Shown piece after piece: positions 61,801 to 64,000 of a DNA stretch of 64,000 nt. This DNA comes from Cloeon dipterum (lineage: Eukaryota; Arthropoda; Insecta; Ephemeroptera; Baetidae). The DNA lies in NCBI RefSeq assembly GCF_949628265.1, contig NC_088787.1, positions 35,142,844 to 35,206,843 on the forward strand, in the 5' to 3' direction. A model generated the notes under the pieces. The model was not told where the DNA came from. It was given only the letters and a program-made list of their open reading frames with translations, and did not search any database. A program made the translations under genes and the position numbers. The first letter of the stretch is position 1, and each line of letters begins with the position of its first letter.

Positions 61801-63443
61801 ACTTTTAACGTGAAGTGTCACATGACGTCGCTTGAAGCGGACGGGCGCGCTCAAAGTGGGAGCGACTGGCAACCAATCAGCGCGCTCGGCCGCGTCACGT
61901 GACCAGATCTTCTCGCGGGATTTCGATGATTTCTGACGATTTCGCCGTGAAACTAATTTTAGCATGATTTGAGTGACTAGAAAAAACAACGCGTGAACAG
62001 AACTGAGAAGAGGGCTGTTATTTTGTAGCCAATGTTACGCTTTTTTGCTATTTTGGAAATTTATTGATCAAATATTTCCTAGGATAAAGCGTGACGTGCA
62101 AACTTTTTTCCCGCCAAAACAATATGAACGTATATGCGAGAATTGCGCATGCGTCAGAGCTGGCTGGATCTGATAATGATGTCATTCGTACAGCTGAGGT
62201 CTCTCTGCAAGTGCTCAAACCAGCTCTCACGCATGCGCATTTTTTCTCGCATATACGTTCATTTTGTTTTGGCGGGAAAAAAGTTCGCACGTCGCGCTGT
62301 TTTTTTTTTGGTCGGAAACAATATTCTTTTTACCTAATTCGACTCTCAAGAATCGATTGGTGTGCTCAGAAACTTCGTCAAAGACGATCTTTAAAGTTGA
62401 GCAAATCTTTAAAACCAAAAGCAATGAAGTTTTATAATATGCGAGGAAATACGCAAGAGATCTTAGAGTGAGGCGAAGAGGGCTATGTTTAAATTAGTGA
62501 AATGCGGAGGGCATAGTTCTGGTTTTCATCATCGCTCGCCCTCCCTCCAAAAATTGTTCCGTTATTTAGGTCATTACTTCGCATCCGTTGCGTTATTTAC
62601 TGGGTCCCCGTATCTTGCAGTTCCCAGATTGAATAATTTGCTGCGCACCAACAGACCCAACGAAAAGAGCTTGCCTCGACATGTGTCGCAGGTGCTCATC
62701 AAAAAGTACGGCTTTTTAGTTAAATTTCCTTACATAATTTTAAAAATTACCAAATTTAATAGCCTCATTGCTAAACACAAAAATTTAAAACTGAATTTGA
62801 GCCAAAATTGTCCTCTTTGCAGTAATTTCGTTTAGTTTGTAATTTTGGAGAGTAAAAAATGAGAGGGGACATCTATTTGTGAGCGAAACAAATTCCTTTC
62901 TGGAGGAAGACTGACATGAGCCTGTTTGCGTCTGTATAAAAGTCACCTCAAAATAATTTTTAAAAAGTCGCAAATGTCCACATATGCAGTTTAATTTGGG
63001 TACTCTGTTATCTATGCAATAGAGACCCAAGCGAATAAGCTCTCGGTGATTCCTGTCACAGGTGCTCACCAAAAAGCAGATTCTTTAAATTTAATTGCTT
63101 TCCACCGCTCAAAATGAGACACGATTTACGACATGAAAAACTGTCTAAATGAAAATGGAAACCCAAATTAAACCCCAACTGTAATTTATAAATTGATTTA
63201 GTTATATTATTCGTTTTCAAGAGGGGAGAATGTGAGGCTACATCTATATTTTTTGTTAACTCGTGTAAAAGTATTTTTATAAAGAAAATAAAGCGAGATA
63301 AGCTGTAGAGTTGTCCTTACCTGTTAGCGGTGGACTAAGGAAAGTGGTGAACGGCAGTGCCAGGTAGATGATCGAGATTTCCTCCACGGTCAACCCGACG
63401 CTCTGCATGTGGATCGTCAGGTACGGCAGCAAAGACGCCACAG
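22478..63443 (-). CDS. Mfsd6: MFSD6-like major facilitator transporter, 3' nine exons (N-terminus off the right edge)
   Basis: Exons on the minus strand: 63443-63321, 46589-46312, 45976-45606, 44356-44103, 42934-42680, 36468-36324, 35060-34909, 23592-23401, 22890-22478. They join in phase into 726 residues plus stop. Recognition rests on the order ...GFLVDKFGQYK (loop after a TM pair), a ~200-residue loop, FVLRFLGNACMNAGVTMIDP, FGRERIFSTIG, WGYIESFLFLYLKELGAPNYLLG, FLFGAERITKKVG, DDPWWSFPFEAMEA and GRGFGSFVGGFLI, as in animal MFSD6/major facilitator family 6. The loop (exons 46589-45606) carries many N-glycosylation sequons (NDS, NAT, NDT, NRT, NVT, NLS), so it should face out. The cytoplasmic tail is Ser/Pro/Thr-rich. 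The substrate is unknown. The two giant introns are full of repeats. Confidence 0.9.
23401..23592 (-). CDS. Mfsd6: MFSD6-like exon: GRGFGSFVGGFLI and last TM
   Basis: It encodes the GRGFGSFVGGFLISEVGARE motif and the last TM (MGYMAAAGGCAYGILHAFW), then a hydrophilic DPNQVDAPLDEEQP. Confidence 0.9.
24618..27493 (+). CDS. RRM + MYND zinc-finger protein, 8 exons, 438 aa, nested in an MFSD6-like intron
   Basis: Exons: 24618-24652, 24704-24764, 24819-24952, 25003-25173, 25231-25488, 25912-25990, 26372-26719, 27263-27493 (1317 nt, all phases consistent). Residues ~19-90 look like an RNA-recognition motif (RVYINRV as RNP2-like, EKYLLLEFE as RNP1-like). Residues 176-212 fit the MYND finger exactly: C-x2-C-x7-C-x2-C-x4-C-x3-C-x8-H-x3-C. 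The rest is low complexity: a Ser/Asn/Glu-rich region and a Met/Gln/Pro-rich tail. Family knowledge: RRM or MYND next to Tudor domains is seen in piRNA-pathway proteins such as Vreteno and TDRD1; here no Tudor domain is visible, so a germline role is only a guess. Read-through at 25489 would give a short isoform. An AATAAA follows at 27559-27564. Confidence 0.85.
26801..26993. repeat. GC-rich foldback repeat inside the last intron of the RRM-MYND gene
   Basis: The left arm (TGTGCCGCGGAAAT...GCCCGCCCAC) and right arm (GTGGGCGGGGCGAAC...AATTTCCGCGGCAC) are imperfect inverted repeats of about 40 bp. A further direct copy of the right arm is at 27181-27235. Confidence 0.75.
27181..27235 (+). repeat. 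Direct copy of the GTGGGCGGGG...AACGATCGG arm
   Basis: It repeats GATGCnGnGGG...AAGTGGGCGGGG and ACGATCGG.CCAATTTCCGCG of 26928-26985 at a distance of ~250 bp. Together they may be one larger rearranged element. Confidence 0.65.
27565..29427. other. Intronic (MFSD6-like) stretch without recognised gene
   Basis: It lies within the 11.3 kb intron, after the RRM-MYND gene. It contains a short hairpin at 28208-28230 and a GC-rich patch at 28945-29240, but no ORF or repeat that I can place. Confidence 0.4.
29428..29639 (+). repeat. Repeat family E (GATCCAAGATGGCGTC), copy 3
   Basis: It runs from ATGTGCGATAAAATTGGTTT to CGCGCATTTTCACGTGACCG and is directly abutted by a foldback-A copy at 29640. 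Confidence 0.8.
29640..29955. mobile_element. Foldback element family A, copy 2 (right arm truncated)
   Basis: It starts TTTAAAGACCGTCTTTG, has the left arm (ACCAATCGATTCCTGAGG, CCCGCCAAAACAATATGA) and the centre with two GCGCA sites. The right arm stops after GCGCTGCACTTTTTTGAGG. Confidence 0.8.
29956..30617. other. Intronic (MFSD6-like), GC-rich patch
   Basis: A CpG-rich region at about 30095-30210 and 30300-30420 has overlapping open frames on both strands. No domain or splice pattern suggests a gene. It might be regulatory. Confidence 0.3.
30618..32260 (+). mobile_element. Composite element D-B, internally deleted copy (~1.6 kb)
   Basis: Module D begins TTAGGTCCTAAGGATTATG. The middle has GAATAAATTAACTTAACTTT, then a fragment of B (31255-31330), CAACAGTCAAAGAAATTTAA, and a full module B (about 31765-32260) with CAACAGACCCAACGAAAAG. 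It matches 50500-53045 in order but lacks parts. Confidence 0.7.
32887..32945. repeat. Short hairpin, arms AAAGTATGCAAC / GTTGCATACTTT
   Basis: Two 12-base arms flank ~28 bp containing AATTCGAATT. Its role is unknown. Confidence 0.6.
33010..33290. mobile_element. Repeat family C (CACCGGGAGCCGG), copy 1
   Basis: It contains GTCTGGTAGAGTACGGCGGG, GAATCGACCGTTAGATGGCA and an end CGCAACCCGGCCCCCGGTGG, which is the complement of the start of the copy at 63703. Together these suggest inverted terminal repeats of a non-autonomous DNA element. Confidence 0.75.
33290..33425. promoter_or_regulatory. Cluster of GCGCATGC-like sites between two family C copies
   Basis: GCCTGCGCAG, ACGCATGCGCAG, CTGCGCATGC and CTGCGCAGC occur within ~130 bp; these resemble the NRF-1/EWG palindrome. 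The same type of cluster is seen at 45010-45590. Binding is not shown. Confidence 0.45.
33485..33710. mobile_element. Repeat family C, copy 2 (tandem with copy 1)
   Basis: It carries CCCTGTAATTGGCGAATCG, ACCGTTAGATGGCACATCAG and AACCGGCAAGAACCAACACA. It is close in sequence and direction to the copy at 33010-33290. Confidence 0.75.
34051..34067 (+). repeat. Simple (AG)n repeat
   Basis: An uninterrupted AG dinucleotide run of about 17 bp. Confidence 0.9.
34909..35060 (-). CDS. Mfsd6: MFSD6-like exon: DPWWSFPFEAMEA and TM
   Basis: It encodes DPWWSFPFEAMEASAVHLMW and LLASIIGILGMAHFSLG. The donor at 34908-34907 opens the 11.3 kb intron that hosts the RRM-MYND gene. Confidence 0.9.
35101..35483. 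mobile_element. Foldback element family A, copy 3 (both arms complete)
   Basis: The left arm has TTTCTGAGCACACCAATCGA, GTGCAGCGCGACGTGCGAAC and CCCGCCAAAACAATATGA. The right arm holds the complements, ending GGTGTGCTCAGAAACTACG. The centre carries CTGCGCATGCGTCAG and TGACGCATGCGCAG, an exact inverted pair. Confidence 0.85.
36324..36468 (-). CDS. Mfsd6: MFSD6-like exon: LTLTVGTLSSMPFLFGAERITKKVG
   Basis: It encodes a TM segment, the FLFGAERITKKVGH loop and another TM (VNIIVIAFFSHSLRLIGY). It ends with two bases of an Asp codon completed by the next exon (DDPWW). Confidence 0.9.
37738..38132. mobile_element. Foldback element family A, copy 4
   Basis: It has the same arms (CACACCAATCAATTATTTAG, CCCGCCAAAACAATATGA) and ends CAGAAACTTCGTTAAAGTCG. 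The centre has ACTGCGCATGCGTTAG on the left and a degenerate site on the right. Confidence 0.85.
38240..38640. other. CpG-rich, GC-rich island in an MFSD6-like intron
   Basis: It contains GCCGCCGCCGGCGGCGGCG and several CGCG steps. Open frames on both strands are low-complexity by-products. It might be a regulatory region or an alternative promoter; there is no direct evidence. Confidence 0.3.
39195..39500. mobile_element. Repeat family C, copy 3
   Basis: It begins CACCGGGAGCCGGATTC, then has GTCTGGTAGAGTACGGCGGG, GAATCGACCGTTAGATGGC and AAGAACCAACAAAAGATCG, and ends near ACCCGGAACCTGGTGG. Confidence 0.75.
39960..40380. other. GC-rich intronic patch, possible promoter
   Basis: It contains GGTCGGCCGGTCGGCCGG, a TATATATA at 40135-40142, and a CTCGCTCTCTCTCTCTC pyrimidine run. 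The 166-codon open frame across it is not supported by codon bias or splicing. This may be an alternative transcription start. Confidence 0.3.
41760..42151. mobile_element. Foldback element family A, copy 5
   Basis: It starts TTTAAAGACCGTGTTTTACG and ends ACCAAAGACGTCTTTA. The arms carry CACCAATCGATTCCTGAGG and its complement. Open frames reading FFPPKQYERLCENCACV are translations of this repeat, not genes. Confidence 0.85.
42613..42625 (+). repeat. Short (AC)n repeat
   Basis: An AC dinucleotide run in the intron just downstream of the MFSD6-like exon at 42680 (minus strand). Confidence 0.7.
42680..42934 (-). CDS. Mfsd6: MFSD6-like exon: HDILLMTAAVSIMAM and FFLFLLGNYWGYIESFLF
   Basis: Two hydrophobic segments flank a cytoplasmic stretch (VPNDDLLRDVWRILKMP). 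The E in WGYIESF and ELGAPNYLLG are strong family matches. Confidence 0.9.
43163..43558. mobile_element. Foldback element family A, copy 6
   Basis: It starts AAAAGACCGTCTTTGACG and ends CTTCGTCAAAGATGG. The left-centre site is GTGCGCATGCGTGG and the right-centre site is TGACGCATGCGCAG. Confidence 0.85.
44103..44356 (-). CDS. Mfsd6: MFSD6-like exon: two TM segments with MIDPIALTM and FGRERIFSTIG
   Basis: It carries YFVLRFLGNACMNAGVTM and MAIFSPITGFLIDY. The conserved acidic MIDP and basic FGRER motifs are characteristic of this family. Confidence 0.9.
45010..45590. promoter_or_regulatory. Dense cluster of GCGCATGCGC (NRF-1/EWG-like) sites in an MFSD6-like intron
   Basis: At least ten sites in ~580 bp, among them ATGCGCATGCGTT (45014-45026), CTGCGCATGCGCA (about 45043-45055), CTGCGCATGCGT (45188-45199), ACTGCGCATGCGCA (45329-45342), and half sites CTGCGCAG, ATGCGCAA, ATGCGCAG and ATGCGCAC up to 45587. 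Known: NRF-1 and its fly homologue Erect wing bind YGCGCAYGCGCR. The spacing is irregular and the segments between sites differ, so this is neither a CRISPR array nor a satellite. Confidence 0.6.
45606..45976 (-). CDS. Mfsd6: MFSD6-like exon: glycosylated external loop
   Basis: It starts QPFNDSSEWTNATEDP and ends LQRCSF plus two bases. It holds six N-x-S/T sequons and no TM segment. It starts in phase 0 and ends with two bases of an Arg codon. Confidence 0.88.
46312..46589 (-). CDS. Mfsd6: MFSD6-like exon: GFLVDKFGQYK, TM, start of large loop
   Basis: It follows the phase-1 junction that completes glycine in TGFLVDKFG, the MFS loop motif. A TM helix (VVVLAFILNAAFHHSLLLI) comes next, then a loop rich in Cys and acidic residues (CPSRECPDEEELE). 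The donor is GTAAGC at 46311-46306. Confidence 0.88.
47720..48665 (+). mobile_element. Composite element D-B derivative (spacer + one B module)
   Basis: It shares CAACAGTCGAAGAAATTTAA and GACTCGTATATTTGCCGAAA with 31340-31440, then module B with GGAAATACGCAAGAGATCTT, GCGCAACAACAGACCCAA and TTTGTGAGCGAAA. It lacks module D. Confidence 0.7.
48890..49935. repeat. Repeat family F: array of three foldback units
   Basis: Three units in a row each hold CTCGTCTCGACCTCCCCTAG (or close variants at 48960, 49320, 49670) and, ~200 bp on, the inverse CTAGGGGAGGTTCAGACGAG (49140, 49490, 49850). Each unit is an inverted repeat of ~300 bp. A single diverged copy is at 14570-14885. Confidence 0.75.
50190..50425. 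promoter_or_regulatory. GC-rich promoter-like patch in an MFSD6-like intron
   Basis: AGCGTCAGTCAGTGAG (initiator-like TCAGT), GATCGAGAGCGGG, CGCGCGCCTCTATATTCGGGG and CTCACTCGCGGCGCGG are all within ~150 bp, in otherwise AT-rich DNA. It could be an internal promoter or enhancer; there is no RNA evidence. Confidence 0.35.
50500..53045 (+). mobile_element. Composite element D-B, long copy 2 (~2.5 kb)
   Basis: Module D (GTGCTAAGGATCATGTACAG onwards), the middle (TGAATAAATTAACTTAATTG), module B (51385-51850), the spacer (with TTCAATGCTAAAACTCCAAT and GGTTTCATCATCAGAG) and a second module B (52535-53045) follow in one orientation. It is the inverse of 15570-18062, and the two spacers (16257-16620 and 51990-52350) are nearly identical. 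No polymerase or transposase is seen. Confidence 0.75.
53763..53777 (-). repeat. GGTGGCGCCATCTGT motif, third copy
   Basis: On the minus strand it reads the same as at 19251-19265 and nearly as at 23360-23374. It lies in a region that may be a decayed copy of the MITE at 18905-19275. Confidence 0.5.
54224..54436 (+). repeat. 5' LTR of the gypsy element
   Basis: 213 bp, TGATATAGGG...GTTATCTCA, the same length and sequence as the 3' LTR as far as I can read. It should carry the promoter and the poly(A) site; AATAAA is at ~54274-54280. Confidence 0.95.
54437..54456 (+). other. Candidate primer-binding site of the gypsy element
   Basis: ATTGGCGACGAGGAAACG directly follows the 5' LTR, where the tRNA primer anneals in this class. 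I cannot name the tRNA with confidence. Confidence 0.5.
54507..55438 (+). pseudogene. Gypsy gag (two zinc knuckles), frameshifted near its start
   Basis: The main frame (ATG at 54623) gives 271 codons: a capsid-like part (residues ~1-150) and two CCHC zinc knuckles (C-x2-C-x4-H-x4-C at residues ~213-226 and ~231-244). An ATG at 54507 opens a different frame that stops at 54621-54623, while the main frame stays open upstream only to 54533. This suggests a 1-nt shift between 54533 and 54620, perhaps in the GGGG run near 54554. The stop at 55436-55438 is inside the inserted LINE, so the original gag ended further on, fused to pol. Not replication-competent as read. Confidence 0.8.
55423..55780 (-). 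mobile_element. Antisense 3' end of a LINE (Jockey/CR1-type) nested between gag and pol
   Basis: On the minus strand a frame from ~55779 to a stop at 55609-55611 contains LYNNLPPQIR and ends FLEYRSTM, typical of the reverse-transcriptase C-terminus of such LINEs. A ~180 bp 3' UTR follows, ending in a (TAAAC)n-like tail. The flanking 5-bp repeat GAAGC (55418-55422 and 55781-55785) fits a target duplication. The element is 5'-truncated to 358 bp. Confidence 0.8.
55781..58567 (+). pseudogene. Gypsy pol (protease, RT, RNase H, integrase) with internal deletions
   Basis: The open frame runs from 55676 to 58567 (963 codons); its first 35 codons come from the LINE. Domains, residues counted from that start: protease DSGA at ~74; reverse transcriptase with FCADFSAT and LDLLDAF at ~270-320; RNase H (CDASRRGLGAVL, TDHKPL) at ~430-490; integrase HHCC finger then D637, D691, E727 (D-x35-E). 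Around 56700-56717 the frame jumps from LGLYQFLRLP to LEYLGFKI, so the part with the catalytic YxDD is missing. Smaller in-frame losses are likely at ~56830, ~57015 and ~57175. The integrase triad is intact. The frame nevertheless has no stop. Confidence 0.9.
58781..58794 (+). other. Polypurine tract of the gypsy element
   Basis: AAAAGGGGAGGAAT lies immediately before the 3' LTR, the usual plus-strand primer. Confidence 0.85.
58795..59007 (+). repeat. 3' LTR of the gypsy element
   Basis: 213 bp, identical by eye to the 5' LTR; followed by the target copy ATACT. Confidence 0.95.
59560..61090 (+). repeat. Tandem duplication of a module-B derivative (~770 bp unit, two copies)
   Basis: Unit 1 (59560-60290) and unit 2 (60330-61090) both run from TGAGATCTT...AATAAAAGGAATAAT, AAATCAGGAAATACGGG and GCATGATTGA.GAAGG, through module B (GGGGAAGAGGGCT, CAACGAAAAGAGCT or the diverged CAACGTAAAGAGCT), to GAGGAAGATAGACACAC. 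Unit 2 has lost the CAACAGACC part. The 140-codon frames in each unit are repeat translations. Confidence 0.75.
61738..61920. mobile_element. GC-rich MITE with 57-bp terminal inverted repeats (183 bp)
   Basis: Arms 61738-61794 and 61864-61920 differ at only about three positions; the ends are TCCCGCGAGAAGATCTGGTC / GACCAGATCTTCTCGCGGGA. The arms include CGCGGCCGAGCGCGC and GATTGGTTGC (a CCAAT box on the other strand). The spacer has TGACGTC. The target duplication is unclear (TT or TTT). Confidence 0.85.
62088..62397. mobile_element. Foldback element family A, copy 7 (left arm truncated)
   Basis: It starts in the left arm at GCGTGACGTGCAAACTTTTT and has TTGCGCATGCGTCAG and TCACGCATGCGCA in the centre and a full right arm to ACTTCGTCAAAGACGATC. 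Confidence 0.85.
62440..62945 (+). repeat. Module B copy, single
   Basis: It runs from GCGAGGAAATACGCAAGAGA through GCACCAACAGACCCAACG and TTTGTGAGCGAAACAAATTC to GAGCCTGTTTGCGTCTG. A shorter fragment (ATAGAGACCCAAGCG..., 63015-63100) follows. Confidence 0.7.
63321..63443 (-). CDS. Mfsd6: MFSD6-like exon (first in window): TM segment SLLPYLTIHMQSVGLT
   Basis: The acceptor is CAG at the 63443 side and the donor GTAAGG after 63321. It encodes VASLLPYLTIHMQSVGLTVE then IIYLALPFTTFLSPPLTG: two early membrane segments typical of the MFS N-terminal bundle. It enters in phase after one base from an exon beyond the window. Confidence 0.88.
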
Positions 63444-63702
63444 CTGGTTAATTAAAAGAAATTAAATCAGTTAAAACTAAAATTCTTTTAAATTTTTGAA
63501 GATGCAAAGATGTTTTTTTTAAAAAATGGGTTTTTTTTATTAAAATAAGATCAAGGCTGCTAAGGATTTCTATGTCAAATTTTTATAGTAAAAATATAAA
63601 TATGCTCGAAAAATATTTAGACGAAAAATTTGCCGGAGAAAATAATTTTTTTAAATTTTAGTGCATTTTTAAATATGCCAAAAATTAATTTTCTTTTAAA
63701 CA

Positions 63703-64000
63703 CCGGGAGCCGGGTTGCGATCTGTGTTGGTTCTTGCCGGTCAGAAGTCAATATGGCGTCGAATTAATGGGGGCCAATCAGGAGACAGTTCAGTGGCCAA
63801 TCAGAAGCGTCATAAAGGGCGTGCCAAACCTAATGATTTCATTCCCGCGCATTTTTTTACATTTCCGATAGCCTGATATGCCATCTAACGGCCGATTCAC
63901 CAATTACCAGGCTAATCAGCTGTTAGTATAAAGAAATAACAACAAAAATATCAGTCTGCTTGAAAAGTTCGCTTATTTTGAAGCTGCGCAGTAAACTTGT
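63703..64000. mobile_element. Repeat family C, copy 4 (cut by window end)
   Basis: It starts CACCGGGAGCCGGGTTGCGA, then has TGTTGGTTCTTGCCGGTC, GCCATCTAACGGCCGATTC and CTGCGCAGTAAACTTGT. It is the reverse of the copy at 33010-33290. It lies upstream of the MFSD6-like exon at 63443. Confidence 0.75.

Overview
This is eukaryotic, very probably insect (at least arthropod), nuclear DNA. Coding exons are short and bounded by GT/AG, small introns are about 50-120 bp, intergenic DNA is AT-rich, AATAAA poly(A) signals are present, and there is a Ty3/gypsy retroelement and many foldback and other non-autonomous repeats. I cannot name the species. No bacterial or CRISPR features are present.

Layout. 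(1) Positions 1-12.3 kb hold a local family of RCC1-repeat/BTB genes: the last exon of one copy at the left edge (+), a complete 11-exon gene (1638-4092, +, 543 aa), an inverted decaying copy (7346-4915, -) with frameshifts and an early stop, and a complete third copy (12266-9759, -, 545 aa). Their upstream regions share a GTGCTGCCA promoter block. (2) Positions 12.3-18.4 kb are repeats, including one of two long copies of an unidentified ~2.5 kb composite element. (3) Positions 18500-19942 (+) hold a compact 8-exon gene for an unrecognised 207-aa charged protein. (4) From 22478 to beyond the right edge (-) runs one large gene for an MFSD6-like membrane transporter. Nine exons lie in this window, all splice phases agree, and the 5' exons are off the right edge. 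Its 11.3 kb intron (23593-34908) contains, on the opposite strand, a complete 8-exon gene for a 438-aa RRM + MYND-finger protein. Its 16.7 kb intron (46590-63320) holds a 4.8 kb Ty3/gypsy element and most of the repeat copies.

The repeats are the most unusual part. At least seven families recur: a ~390 bp foldback element carrying paired NRF-1/EWG-like GCGCATGCG sites (7 copies), the ~2.5 kb composite with its shorter derivatives, a CACCGGGAGCCGG-ended element, a CTCGTCTCGACCTCCCC foldback array, a ~210 bp GATCCAAGATGGCGTC repeat, and several single MITE-like hairpins, including a perfect 50-bp palindrome. The gypsy element has LTRs identical by eye and a 5-bp target duplication, so it is young. 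Yet it has lost the reverse-transcriptase catalytic block by an in-frame deletion, its gag and pol are split by an antisense LINE 3' end, and it sits inside a copy of the composite repeat. This gives a clear order of insertion.

Repeat-family boundaries and all splice models were made by eye from the sequence. No alignment, RNA or database evidence was available.
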